From assembly GCA_034769895.1 (NCBI GenBank), contig CM068367.1:90110399-90174398 (forward strand): a DNA stretch of 64,000 bases, given 5' to 3'. Numbering within the stretch: position 1 is the first letter of the stretch; every line of letters starts with the position of its first letter. Source of the stretch: Magicicada septendecula (Eukaryota; Arthropoda; Insecta; Hemiptera; Cicadidae). Below the pieces are notes generated by a model. That model searched no databases and was not told the origin of the DNA. It saw only the letters and a program-made list of their open reading frames with translations. Positions 1 through 14,226 of the stretch are shown here, one piece after another. The position numbers and the translations under genes are program-made.

Positions 1-654
1 TTGTTAATTAATTGAGACATTAAATAATAGAATCAATTAAAGTAATAAATGTTCTCTTAATATTTTAATAAATATTAAATTAATTAAAAGTTTTTATTAA
101 GTGGTATATATTAAAAACCACACTTGCGAAGATAAGATGAATATGGAATTTTATACGTATTAATCACGTTTTATAATAATTATATGTGTTATGTATTATT
201 ATATGTCTGTGTAATATTTCAGGTCATATATGATTTATGTATGTGTATACTATGTCTTAGAAATATAAGAAATAAGATTTAAACACGTTATAATTGCATT
301 ATATTCAGATCGAATATAAGGGTTCAAATAATAATTAACCCACACAAAACAATTAATAATATGATAATTTGAATTTTTAAAGAATAAATCAAATGAATAT
401 GATTTTATTAAAACAGTCGTACTAATTTCACAACCAGTACTAAATCCTCTGTACTCTTTACTTGTATTAAACTTATATAACGATATTCACGTGCTTATCC
501 ACACTCAATCAACGACCAAAGCCTGCAACCCAGCTGGGGAACATCAAGGTAAATACTGCAGAAGAAGAGTATACCTCCGAGACGTGGGTAAGTGCGCACA
601 AATGAGTAAGAGCATATGTGCAAAAGTAAGTGTCTAAAAATAACGTTGTAATAT

Positions 655-697
<43 letters not shown>

Positions 698-771
698 ACA
701 TTTAATATTTATAATTAAATTTACCTCAAGATGTTATTTTTCTCGATGTCACATCGACTATCACATGTTAT
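1..771. other. AT-rich sequence without a recognised gene
   Basis: No coding signal with recognisable homology is visible on either strand. A compound (AC)n/(TA)n simple repeat lies at about 655-692; the short open frame over it is only a translation of that repeat. Confidence 0.6.
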
Positions 772-1006
772 AGATCTCGATGTTACACAATATAATATTT
801 TCATTTCAAATAAAATTTTCATCAAGCCTGTGCTTGAATAAAACTTATTAGTATGCAGAAGAATACTGCATACTTCCTTTGTGTTGACTACATCCAGAAG
901 CTTAAGTACAACTGACTGAGAGTGGTCTAGACTTTCATTGGTAGTTACTTTCCCTGTCTAATCATTTATATTACAATTGTAAACATCTGGAGTTCACATT
1001 TTATAT
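772..1006 (-). repeat. piggyBac-like fragment, copy A of a duplication
   Basis: This stretch is nearly the same as 1925-2146, with small indels (for example an extra 'tttca' and a 10-nt insertion near 860). On the minus strand both copies encode the remains of the piggyBac transposase segment that precedes and includes the (T)DNFYTS-type motif, read here as HTNKFYSS in copy B. Copy A lies downstream of the C-terminal-like piece at about 1255-1339 on the same strand, so the order is not that of one intact element. It is either a second insertion or a local duplication. Confidence 0.6.
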
Positions 1007-1254
1007 ATATATTTAGAAACCAGAAACGGTTCTAGTTCTTTTGTTTATTAAAACATTCTAAACAAATCCCAGAGAGCTGCAAAAGCTAATCACTCATCTA
1101 CATTATTGTCCACTTCTCTGCTTGTCATAATTTTTCTAATTTCATGCAACATCCTTTACACTTTTCATTCAGCAACTTCAGGCTGTACAGTACTCTTTTT
1201 CATAACAGAGCAACTAAATTTAGACTTCTCTGCTGGAATCTTGAGTAACAACAA

Positions 1255-2146
1255 TAATTGTTTCTGCCCAATTCTTACTAAATTCTGTTATTCCCAGTTT
1301 TGTGCAGATGATTGTGCTATACACAATCCATGCATTCACTGCTGTGGGCCTAAAAAAACTTCAAACACAACTTTTCAGCACTATTTCAAATCACTTTTGA
1401 GTGATGCACCACGAAGTCGGGGAGACTCCACGTTGCCGGCAGGGGTATATGTATTAATTTTGAATAAAATGGGACGTATTTATATTTAAAGGGGGTTTTA
1501 AAATGGAATGTATGTGTGAGTGAGCAGGCTGGGCGGCTTTCATAAATATAATATGTTTATGTTAATTTGTATTTGTATTTTAATATTATGGTGTTGCTAA
1601 TAATCAAGGAAATAGTTTTTGTACCCGTATTAAGTGTTTGGAAAGAAATGATTGATTTAAAGAGAGTAATAAAATATTGATGGTTTTATCCTAAATGAGA
1701 GTTGCGCAAGTTATTAGTGTAACCTTGTAATCATGTTTGCATTCACAGTTCGTGTTGGGATCCTGGACCGAAGTTAAGGTAAGTAAAAAATAATACAAGT
1801 TTATAATCCGTAATAAAATAAAACGTAAGAGCACACTTTATAATTTTCATTCCATCTTGCTCTGTAGCCATCATTTCCTTTTCTTTATTTTAGTGCCAAT
1901 ATCTTTTGTCACCCTTTTTCTGTTAGATCTCGATGTTACACAATATAATATTTTCAAATAAAATTTTCATCAAGCCTGTGCTTGAATAAAACTTATTAGT
2001 ATGCAGTATTCTTCCTTCCTTTGTGTTGACTACATCCAGAAGCTTAAGTACAACTGACTGAGAGTGGTCTAGACTTTCATTGGTAGTTACTTTCCCTGTG
2101 TAATTATTTATATTACAATTGTAAACATCTGGAGTCACATTTTATA
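1255..2146 (-). pseudogene. piggyBac-like transposase remnant
   Basis: Reading the minus strand from about 2138, a 71-codon open stretch contains VVLKLLDVV followed by HTNKFYSST. This resembles the piggyBac core around its second catalytic region (consensus DNFYTS), with the Asp replaced by Asn. Further along, at about 1339-1255, the strand reads VNAWIVY followed by LGITEFSKNWAETI, which resembles the NAWILY...FR segment of the same family. Stops and frameshifts separate the pieces, so this is a dead copy. The N-terminal part and TTAA-flanked termini were not identified. The assignment rests on these two motifs and is moderate. Confidence 0.55.
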
Positions 2147-3741
<1,595 letters not shown>

Positions 3742-3770
3742 CATAATTGCTCACAATTATTCTTTTTATA

Positions 3771-3864
3771 AATATTAATAGTAGACAATATTTTGTAATT
3801 TTAACAAGAACATATCAATATATGTTCTTGTTAAAATTACAAAATATTGTCTACTATTAATATT
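3771..3864. repeat. Perfect palindrome, 45-nt arms, 4-nt loop
   Basis: Arms 3771-3815 and 3820-3864 are exact reverse complements separated by CAAT. Base pairing stops on both sides (a/a opposition at 3770/3865). The arms are AT-rich. No transposon termini or flanking duplication were found. The right arm abuts the Tigger-type coding remnant that begins about 3865. Confidence 0.95.
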
Positions 3865-4270
3865 ACCAAGCCCTCCACATCGGAATTGTTAGATATCTGC
3901 CAGCCCCTACCAGCATTTAACAATTTGAATGAAGACGATCTCAACAATTGGTATGAAATAGACTTACCGGATGAAGGATATACGAAATGTATAATTATGA
4001 TGAAATTGTTACGTACGTATCCCACAGAACCTACTGAAGCTAATGATGAAGAAGATGACCAATAAAACCTGCAATCTCTCATAAAGAGGCCATTCAATCA
4101 CTGTCTACAGAAATTAAGTCATGTGAAGGCCAAGCTGAAGCATAACTGCCTAAAATAATTTCACTGCACCAAATACAGTACATAATTTGGCTCTTGAAAA
4201 GTATTGTCGACTGAAAAAACACAAGAAAATTACAGATTTTTTCACAATCATTGAACAATTTTTATTTTGC
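3865..4270 (+). pseudogene. Tigger/pogo transposase C-terminal remnant
   Basis: The + strand reads a run rich in Pro, Asp and Glu, ending EEDDQ, then ISHKEAIQSLSTEI, and after stops EKYCRLKKHKKITDFF. This is the usual tail of CENP-B-like Tigger transposases: an acidic linker, an H(S/K)EA-x-x-(S/A)L helix, and a closing basic stretch with (I)TDFF. The DDE core is absent and stops interrupt the tail, so only a fragment survives. Distinct from the two other Tigger-type copies in the window, which are on the minus strand. Confidence 0.65.
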
Positions 4271-4474
4271 ATTTATAATGCTTAACTTGTTTGAGTTTTA
4301 AAATCTCCAGGAATAAATATGTTCGCGCATAACAACTAGTACTTTACATTGCTAGTATTGTCTTTAATGTCTTTGTTTCTTACTCCCTCTCGCCTATTTC
4401 ACTAATTCGTCACCCCTTCAATCCCGTAGGTGACGAATTAATGAGGTTCAAAATTGCTATCATTATCAGATATA

Positions 4475-4754
4475 CGTAGTCCTTCAGTCTGTCGACTGGT
4501 TTGTACCCTCCCCGCATATACCCGTGGTGCGTGTGGTATTGAGTCTCTCACAGGTATATGGGACCTACAGTTTAACGCCGGATCCGAACGGTATAGTTGG
4601 GGAAGGTTTATACTAAGCAGGATACCTCTCGCTGGTCTGCCATTGCCTTGCGAGGGGGAACGGTCGTATCTAAATCAGATGGCCCCCGGCGGGAATTGAA
4701 CCGCGCTGACAGCGTAGCAGCGCCACACGCTAGCCACTACGCCACGACCGCTCC
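4475..4754 (-). mobile_element. tRNA-headed SINE with 10-bp TSD
   Basis: On the minus strand the element starts with a tRNA-like head holding an A-box-like TGGCGTAGTGGCTAGCG and a B-box-like GGTTCAATTCC, spaced as in a pol III promoter. About 210 bp of non-tRNA body follows. The direct repeat ATCAGATATA lies at 4465-4474 and 4755-4764 and exactly bounds the element, as expected of a LINE-mobilised insertion. The head cannot be a functional tRNA: there is no closing acceptor stem after the T-arm-like part. A short inverted repeat (TAATTCGTCACC / GGTGACGAATTA, about 4400-4440) lies just outside. Confidence 0.85.
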
Positions 4755-5041
4755 ATCAGATATATAAATATTTAAAATTTCCTTAAATGTTCCTTTGTAT
4801 ACATTGAAACATTGTAAATACAAATAAATATAAAAAAAAATAATATTCTTGTTGAAAATATAAAATATGGCTTATTATTAATATATTTATTATGGGAACT
4901 TTTCAAGTTTCTTGCGGTAATAATATTATTATCTTATTCACAAAAACAGATTCCTTCTGTAAATAGGCCATGTTTATTCCTTTAGTTTCTTCAAAACAAA
5001 CATGTAACAGACCAGAAGAAACATGTAGCAGAAGAAATCTG

Positions 5042-5163
5042 ATATAATTGTGAATAATTCTTATATTAAAACTGTTGGCTTGTATATTAAATAAGCGGTG
5101 TTTATATAATTGTGAATAATTCTTATATTAAAACTGTTGGCTTGTATATTAAATAAGCGGTGT
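5042..5163. repeat. Tandem duplication, 62-bp period
   Basis: Two copies of one 62-bp unit sit head to tail, the second ending about 5163. They are identical over the shared length, so the duplication is recent. Confidence 0.95.
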
Positions 5164-8100
5164 ACAAGGAAAACTTTCGGTATCTATGCAAGCATGCCTG
5201 TTTTTGATTTTGTTTTTTTTTTGTCCCAGAAAGGCAAAGCTAATTTTGAACCAGTGGTAAACTCAACTGTCAACAGTAGCCTGTGTACATATTTTATCTT
5301 TTGGAAGACTTCCAAGTGTTTGTGGAAGGTGCATTGTGAGAAATAAAAATTATTTTGTCGAGTGAATGATAGTTTCCTCTGTTTGCAATGCAGTATTGAC
5401 CCATACTTTTTTTTGTCATCATAATAAAGTTTTCTGCATTAGATGGTAGATCCTGGGTAGCATGAACTCTTGCTGTCAGCAGGGTTCCTTGTCAGCAGCC
5501 TCATTTTCTTCTACCTGTCAGCATCTATTACATCATCAAAAAATTTTCTTCTGTTTTCTGTCCTTGCTTATTATTCTTTTCTTTTCTTCTCTTAACACTT
5601 TCAACCCTGGCCATTTCAGATAGGCATGTCCCATCAGCCTGGTTGTTTTCCATATTTTCCCTATTTTTTAAAGTAAGATTTTTTAAAAACAGCATAAATT
5701 ACATGTCAAATTAAAGATTGGACCTTCTATTTTCATAAAATGATAACACTATTTATTTTCTCTGTAAGTGAAATTAATTTGTAGTATCTGGATCAGAAAC
5801 ATGTTTTTGAAAAATAAAAGTTTTACAGAGTATTATTTTCACATAATGAATGTTTTTTTATTAGTAACTACTGTACTAAAATTACTTTTCTTACTTTAAG
5901 GCACAGAATATAGTAAAAATCAGTCAATTTGCAAACAGTCCACTTTTGTAAGGTACAAAATGGCACTCATGGTAACACGACATTTTAAGTTTCACAATAG
6001 TCATAAATCACAGAGCAGAAAACTGATTGTGCTACTATCTGTGTATTCAGTTGGTAACTACAAAGTCCAGTCTGCAAGTACAAACAACAGAAGCCCGTAA
6101 ATGTTTCCTTCAAAAAAATGTCGTCAAATGTGCGTAAAGTGACAAACATAAAATTTATGGACATCAGGTCGAAAGTGTTATGCTGTTCCCATTTATCCCT
6201 TTTTTGAACCACCCAGTCTTTTCTGCAGCAGCAAGCTGCCGACAGTTAATTAGAGTGTTTATATTTTCATGTCTGTGTTTCAGAAACTTATAACTGATCT
6301 TTGTTATATTCAGTTATGCATTATTGAATAATTATAAAACTCTTTTCAGCAAGAATATATTTTTTTATTTACATTATGTTGCATCAGTCATCAGTTATAG
6401 AAATAAAATATATTTTTATTATTGCAAGCTGTTGTGTGTGCTTCAACCACACTGGCCTGCCTTTGAGTCTGCTACAAATTAAATAAGAAAATTTTGTTGG
6501 TCAAAGGAATTTTCAAAAGAACATTTTTGTTGTATTAGAGTATTTGTCATGTTTATTGTTATTCGTTAACCGATGTTTTATTTGAATAGTTTTATAATGT
6601 AAATCAGTTCACTTGAATTGTGTGTGTTGCCAGTTTATTGTGATTTCATCATAATTAATTATATAAAAACAAGAAATAAGAAAGCACAGTGTGGATTTAT
6701 GAAAATTTCCCAGAAGTTAGTAGCATTTTAGTTATCAAGAAAAGTGCCCACATTGATTCTATAACGTATTTTTATAAAAATATTAATCGGTATAAATTTA
6801 TTATTTCCTGTATTTTGCATTGTACAAAGAGGAAAATTAGTACACATCCATTAGCTGGAAGTTATAACAATGTTAATAAACTAAACAGCAATTGATATGT
6901 ATGGCCGTTATGATTATGATACTAAACTATAAGTACTAGATATAAGCACAACAGTATTGAACCACCGATGGGTAACAGTCTGTGCAATAATTATGAACTA
7001 TATTTATTTTATGACATCACAGTTGTTAATATGCAGTATACTTGCTCATTATCAGTTATGTATTTTTTCAGCGTCATGTATATTTAATATGTGTTTTAAT
7101 TTATAAACAAGTTCTGCTGTTGTTGGGTGATAAAACTGTTTATGAGTCATAGTTATATAAATTTCTAAAAATAACCATTTTTATAATTTGTTGGAAAAGG
7201 CGAACACAGGAACTTGGTAAAAGTGATAAATTGATTTGAGTCTTGCCTTTTCACAGTGTGAATTTTAATTTAAAATAAATTGTGTTGGAACTGAATAGCA
7301 AAAATAATATTTGTTTAAAAAGAATCTGGATTTGGATCTTTGCAGAAGAGGTGGGGCAATATGATTCATCAGAGAATTTATTAACTTATGGAAATACATG
7401 TACTACAAAAAACTTTTTTTATGGAATAATACACTGTGAATTATATATATAAGACTCCTAAAACATGATTTTTAAAATAATGCAGTTTGTATATAATCTT
7501 CAAATAGAATACTGATATATTTGTAGTATTTAACTGTAGTGTATAACTACTCAAAATTGGGTTTTGTGAGGTTTATGAGTTTGTATATACATTTTTGTAT
7601 ATACGTATAGCAAAATTGAAAGCTAAAGGCACATGCACAGAAACCAGTTTTTTCATGGAAGAGTCCACTTTGAAATTGTAAATGGCTGGAAGGTAACGGA
7701 GAATCAGCTGCTATGCACGCGAAGGTGTTACCAACATGCGTGTCACGTTTTAGTTACGTTGTTAATTACTGTATTACATAGTACCTCAGTCTATGTATTA
7801 TTATCTCAGTTTATTATTACATATGTCATTGTTTTACAGTTCATTTTAGTCGTTATTTAATTTTGTCTTTTAATTTCTATTGGTAGTTTAATTCTATAGT
7901 TTCGTATTTTCATAATTTGTGTTATCACCCAATAACGCAGTTTGTTAAAATGGATACTGCTCCTTCAAACTCAACTAGCAAAGGCAAGAAACCTCTGACT
8001 TCTCTTAAGAAATGTTGGATAATGATAGGCGCGAGCGTCAAAGCACTCCAACTGAATCAAAATTAAGCTTTTTGAAAACGAAACTATTCATGCTAGCTTT

Positions 8101-9059
8101 CGCACATACTTGAGCAAGTCTGAAGGTTTTTTATTAACGTCTTGCTTAACTTTACAATAAAAATAAATAAGACAAACAGTACAGAGATAATAGTAGAATA
8201 GTTCTATTACAATATAAAACATGTTAATGTGAGCGCATTTTCGTTTTTAGTAATAATAAAAGGAAGTAGAATATTGAAATGAAAAAAATTATTAAAATAT
8301 TGAATATCGCATTTTATAACTTTAACTTTTCACTTTATTTACAATAAAAAGTTGTTCTCCCAGCTAGTAAAACATAAATGATCTCTCTGTCGTTCATCTG
8401 TTACTTTTATGGGTCGTAACACTTCTGGGGGCTAAAAGATGTTCTTAAAAGATTTATTTATCTAAAATACTGTATTAAGATAGCATGATTTTTCCTTCTT
8501 CATGGAACAAATTTTTGTTGTTTAGGATTAAAAGATTTTCGCAAGTAAGCTAATACGAAGAAGTCGTCACTTTATGATAAACTGCAGAGACAGTAGAGTG
8601 TAATTAATGAGCAGAAGTGCACAAGTGCGTAGTTTGCACATTCCATTCCATTGCGATAAGAGCTGGTAGTACGTCTCAACAGCAGACAATTGGAGGACTA
8701 AAAAAACCAGATAGGTTTATATATAACACTTGATAGGTAACAGTGAGAAGGGGGAAGTGAATGAGACATCCATGGTAAAATGAAACACAGTTTACAAACA
8801 AACCTTGTACGCGAATTTTGGTTACTATCCGAAATAATATTCGGACATTGGTTGCACTGACGCTCATAACAACAATTCTCTTCTCATATCTTAGAGCGAC
8901 TCCCACCACATCACCATATCGCTCTGAGCATAAGGGTTTCGGACATTCCCTTGCCCTTAACTTTCAATTTTGCTATATGCACATTTGTAATTATGGTCAA
9001 ACACATGTGTTACAACAATACATAACATAAATTTGATATACTGTAATTTATGTGGCCCC
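5164..9059. other. No gene recognised
   Basis: About 3.9 kb of AT-rich sequence. Open frames are short and none shows a domain I recognise. A short frame at about 7950-8060 (+) begins MDTAPSNSTSKGKKPL and soon stops; it could be the N-terminus of a transposon protein but is too short to assign. Confidence 0.5.
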
Positions 9060-10801
9060 ACGTTCTTTGGTACGCCAAAATTATACAAAGATACCTTTTG
9101 TATATGCAGGTTGTAAATAATTATAACAATACCAGGTGTATCTATAATAAGAGTAGTAAATTTATGAGTAGTTAAAATTTCATGTTTATTGTTTTAACAA
9201 GCATTATAAATAATAAAACATTGTTAATAATCTCCGATCAAGATATCGCTAATTATTATTAAGTTAATCTCTTAAGCTATACGGTGTTACACACATTTAA
9301 CACTCTTACCTCTAGGCATGTTAATAATCTTAATCTAGACATTTATTCAAATTGATTTAATAAAAAAAAATTTTTAATGTAATTAAGTTTTATTTTAATT
9401 GAATTCATTTAACTCAGATCTGACCTCAGCTTGCTCAATCTATACCAAGGTTTCTTTTTTTTTTTTAAATAATTTAAAATTATATTGTTTACTCTTAGAC
9501 TGGCATTTGTTTCATATTCAAAATTTAAATTATTCTTTTCTACAAAATGCAAATATCAAATCACTTCAGTTATTTTACTTTGATAAAAGAAAATATACTA
9601 TCTCAAAATTAAACTCTCTTTTTTTTCTTCTATATTTATATTTATCTATATGCGATCGCTCATTCTTACGACTAAAACATTTACATAAGACTCTATTACA
9701 TTCTTTGTAATTATAAACTTTTTTGTTTTAATTCATTGTCTCTTTATATAGTCTTTATGAGCTCTTTAAAAACATCATTTATAAATGCATTATGCATGTC
9801 ACCTCGAGTTTTGATGACCTTACGACTTATTGACGGGGTCCAGAGTTGGGTTTCCGTTACTCCTGGGTTGGCGTGGTCCTGGATATGTCCAGAGTCCAGC
9901 GTCGTTCTCCAGCAGTGTGTGGTCCGTCCCAGAGAATTCTATCTGCTGCGAGGTGGATCTCGTTCGGCTGTCAGACATCTAAAAAGCATCTCATAACGTT
10001 CAGCATCTCGCGTCGCTCTTTGTAGCTTCTCTGTTGATATTCTTGCTGACCTAAACGGTCCCGGTACTCTACGTTTCCCTAAATAGTGTAAACATAATTA
10101 CTGAACGTCTTTATTCGTTCGTAGATGAGACTTATAATAAAATAAAACTGTTCTGCCGATGGACAGCATGTCCGACTGCAACACATGATAGCCCCCACTC
10201 CCGAACCTTTTCATATATTTGCAATTTTTTGCAAATGGCAATGTTTTGTACTGAATTGAGATACCACAAATCATAGCTAATTTGATTAAGCACTCACTGT
10301 ATTAATTTGAGCGTCTTAGTGTAATTTGCGTATTTTTGGCACATTTATTTCGCACTGACTTCGCGTAGTGTGTCCTATTAACGTCATTTTCTTACTGTGG
10401 ATACCTATAAAATTTACACACACTTTGGTGCCTTTTGTTTGTTTATACACTAATTAGTTTTCACACAGTGAATTAAAATAATTATTTTAGTAATTACTTG
10501 GGGAGGGTAGCTGAGATTCCTGTCTTTACATGCATCACTAACACACACAAGATACACGCGTAACACACACACAATTGAGCAGGTGTTCTTTGCCTGTTGG
10601 AACAGGTTAATTTCTCCCCTAGTATAACAATGAAACATTTTTACAATCCCAGACCTGTCCGTTTACCCCAAACTTATAATTTTACAAATTTTATATTTAT
10701 TTAAATCAATGCTCAATACAGCATATGGCTGTATCGTTGCAGTGTATATGTTGTATTTCATGTGTGTGGTGTAGTTTGAAGTTAACCCCTCCTGGTTTCT
10801 T
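9060..10801 (-). repeat. 3' LTR of the gypsy element
   Basis: Matches 16128-17970 in the same orientation throughout. Relative to the right copy it lacks about 108 bp after position 10180 (the segment present at roughly 17243-17350). The purine-rich stretch AAGAAACCAGGAGGGG on the minus strand at the inner end could be the polypurine tract or LTR start; because the right copy shares it, the exact edge is unclear. Confidence 0.85.
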
Positions 10802-11031
10802 TTATTTATTAAATTTTTGTCTATTTGTTCTAGACAAATAAAAATAATATTATACAAGCTTAACCTTAGTTTACATCAGTTAAATGACACATAATGAGTA
10901 GGTCAGTATAACGCTCGCCTGTGGTGGTATGCAATATATTCACCCCCCCCCCCCCATTATAACAGCTGAGCGATGCATTGACCTTGGACAAGCGCAGTGG
11001 CCTTGTTCTTCTCTCTTTCTCTTCTCGCTAT

Positions 11032-14000
11032 TCATACGTAGAATTTCTTGAATGACATCGCATGATATTTGCCAATGTCCTTTTCTTTGCTCTCATCGTA
11101 TACGATGAACGTGTGTCTTCCCACGCGTTGTTTCAACGTATAAGGTCCGTTGTACAACCGAAAGAATTTCTTCGCTGTGTTGTCAGTGCGTTTTCCGACG
11201 GGATTAGCTTTCAACAGAATTTGGTCTCCTACGTCGAATCGTTGTAATTTATATGTTCTATTGAACTTTTCTCTCCACCTGTTACCTTGTTCAATGATGC
11301 ATTGTTTAGCGTACTCCACCTTTACACTTAATGGAATAGGTACATTTTCATTCTCTGGCTTGCTTACATATTTGGTCCAGAATCTAAGAGGTTTTTTGTC
11401 TTCATCTAGCTCGATTGGCGTATAACTTCTTGCTTCGCTATAATTTTCATTTATTGCTTTTTCAAAGTAAGGTAAATATTCTGCCCATTTGTTGTGTTGG
11501 TCGTGACAGTAGATTCGTAGATATTTACCTAACTCTTTATTTACTCTTTCCGCGAGATTTCCCTGTGGGTGTCGTACTTATATGAGTACAGGTTGGATTC
11601 CATTTTCACGAAGAGTCTTCTCCCATACATCGCTTTGGAACTGCACTCCTTGGTCGCTAAGTACCTTCTTCATTTTACCATATGCAGGAATGTATTTCTG
11701 CAAGAGTATTTTCAAACAACTTTAGTTGTGGGTCGCATAATTGGATACAGATGGACGGCTTTGGAAAATACATCAATACAAACAAGTATGTGTTTCACTC
11801 CATGACTTGATCTTGGAAGTGGTCCCAAAAAATCCACTGCAATTAGATCTCCTTTCTGGTCCTTCTGGATACTCTTCATTTCCACATAGGTATGTAGATT
11901 CGGTCCTTTTGCTGTTTGACACTCATAACATTTCTTACGTTCGTTTTTAATCTTTCTGAACATATTATTGATGGTGAAATCTTCACGTAGGCTTAAGTAA
12001 CATTTAAGTACAGCAGCATGTGCTAAACTTTCGTGTGTTGGTCGAATCAATTTATGCAACATATCATTTGTTAATACTACCTTCCAATCTTGCCTCATTA
12101 GTTTATATAAGACTCCATTTTGTACCTTGTAATGGTCTGGTAGCTGATCTCGTAGCTTAAATCCTCTCGTAGCATCATCTAAGTCTTGTTGTTGAGCTAG
12201 ATTCTTCAGCATGTGTTTAACATCATTATCAGCAGTAAATTTAATAGGTAACAGTTGTAACTTATTATGGTTATTTTCGTAGACCTCTTCACACTCTTCT
12301 GTGACGTATCTACGTAATGTATCGGCTATAAAATTATCTTTCCCTTTACAATATTTTATAGTAAAGGAATACTCACCGATTGCTAGGATCCATCGTAATA
12401 ATCGAGCGTTAGTTACTTTACATTTTAATAGAAATGATAACGCTTGATGGTCCATATGTATTTCAAAATGCATTCCGTAAATATAATATCAAAACTGTTT
12501 CAGGGCGTATACTATAGCAAGTATCTCCTTCTCAGATGTAGAGTACTGCTTCACTGCCCCTTTGAATACTCTACTGGCATATCCAATGACACGGTGTTCT
12601 CCTGTAGCATCTTGTTGATACAGTACACTTCCACACGTGTAGTCGCTAGCGTCTGTGTAGATAACGAATCTTCCATCTCGCTGTGGATGATGAAGCATTA
12701 TGTTTTCCATGAATAAATTCTTGACTTGGTCGAAGGCATCTTGATGTTTCTTCTCCCACTTCCATTTGTGATTTTTCTTTGTTAACTCCAGCAACGGTTG
12801 TGTTCTTTCTGCATATTGTTATGAAAATCTTCTATAGTATCCTGTGAGTCCCAAAAATGCTCGTAACCCTTTAATTCTTAGGTGTAGGGAAATCGGTAAT
12901 GAATATCTTTATGGGATCGGGTTGAATACCTGAGGATGAAATAATATGACCTAGGAATTGGATTGAGGATTTTATGAATTCGCACTTGTCTAGGTTAAGG
13001 GATATATGGGCTTCCCTAACCTTGTGGAATATAGTGTTAAGATGTTCAATGTGTTCATCAAGTGTTTTTCATACAACCAAGATATCATCCACGAACACTA
13101 TGGTGTAAGACTCCACTTCTGGTCCTAATGCTTTCTCCAGACATTTTATAATCGCAGCCAAACTCGTGCTCAACCAAAGGGAACTACCTTGTGTTGGTAG
13201 CATTTATTTTTGTATAGGAAGGCGGTGTATTTTCTATCTTCTCTTCTAATTGGAATTTGCCAAAAACTCAACCATAAATCCAACTTAGTCAAATACCGTG
13301 CTCCTTCACACTTTGCAAATAACTCGTCCGCAGGTGGTGCACAATCGAATTCACGTAGAACGACGCTATTCAAACTCCTCACGTCCAGGCATAAACGTAC
13401 TTCTCCACTCTTCTTCTTTACTACAACTAGACGATTAAGAAAGTTGCTGTTCGACCGCTCAATGATGTTATTTTCTATCATCCGTCGTATTTCCAGTTCA
13501 ACTTCTCCCTCATACTTCATGGGTATTGGGTACGTTCGTCTGACAAATTTTGTAGGGTCTGATACCATAGTAGTGTGTTTGTAGACTGTGGTCTGTGTCG
13601 GTATATCGCTGAATACTTCATTATACTCTTCTATTAATTTAAATAACTTCGCTTCTTCCTGAGATGACATTCCTTCTTCGGCTGTATTAGCATGCTGAGT
13701 AGGTGTATATCGTATACGTGGCTTGGATACGACATTGGTTTTTCACTTACCTCACAATTTTCTTCATTTTCATTTATAATTAATTCATATAGAACATCCT
13801 TATAATTACATACAATCTTATTGTTATTAATATCAATCCTTGCACTTAAAGTATTTAATAAATCTATTCCAATAATTCCATCATATATAAGTGTATTCAT
13901 TATGATCATAGGATATGTTATTTCGAAGTCCTTACAATTTAAAGTTATGTAAGCTTGCTGTCTAACCTTTTCTCTCTTATTCATGGCTGTAATAACATTT

Positions 14001-14206
14001 ATATTATTGACAGGTAAAATAGCCGTTTGTTTAAAATCGTTTTGATTTTGTTGTACCCACTTATTGTTTAGTACAGTTAATTGGCTACCTGTATCGATTA
14101 ACATTTTAATTCTACATCCATTAATTCGTACATTAATTATAGGACAATTTATTTCTTGTTGATTTGGTGTCACCTTCCTGTCCGTGTCTAATAACTCATT
14201 TCTCAT
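11032..14206 (-). pseudogene. pol: gypsy protease-RT-RNase H-integrase, broken
   Basis: Read on the minus strand. 14206-13634 holds an aspartic protease with the motif LIDTGSQLTVL. 13670-13170 holds the N-terminal half of reverse transcriptase, followed in another frame by VFVDDILVV at about 13095-13070, the (Y/F)VDD active site, directly followed by a stop. 12794-12489 holds the RNase H start (YTDASD), 12473-11712 the RNase H end, the zinc-binding part of integrase and its first catalytic Asp (AVDFLGPLP). 11319-11032 holds the integrase C-terminal GPY/F-like region (RLYNGPYTLKQ). At least three frameshifts or stops make it non-functional. It overlaps gag's 3' end only by proximity; no readthrough signal was found. 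Confidence 0.9.
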
Positions 14207-14226
14207 GTCGCACGGATATATATTGT

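Noticed and set aside
1757-1786. Short exon-like stretch (TTCACAG acceptor, GTAAGT donor) that might be a 5' exon of Pds5
   Set aside because: 30 nt with no Pds5 N-terminal residues in any frame. Splice-like dinucleotide contexts are expected by chance; RNA-seq would decide.
3771-3864. microRNA hairpin
   Set aside because: A perfectly paired 45-bp AT-rich stem lacks the bulges and context of insect miRNA precursors. No conserved seed recognised.
4680-4754. Functional tRNA gene on the minus strand
   Set aside because: A- and B-box-like sequences are present but there is no acceptor-stem closure, and exact 10-bp flanking repeats show it is a SINE head.
8676-9030. Overlapping 70-77-codon frames on both strands
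   Set aside because: No recognisable motif; chance frames in a slightly GC-richer patch.
10802-11031. env gene of an errantivirus-type gypsy
   Set aside because: Only about 230 bp lie between the integrase end and the 3' LTR, with no open frame.
11062-11425. + strand frames over the gypsy integrase
   Set aside because: Antisense shadows of the pol reading frame.
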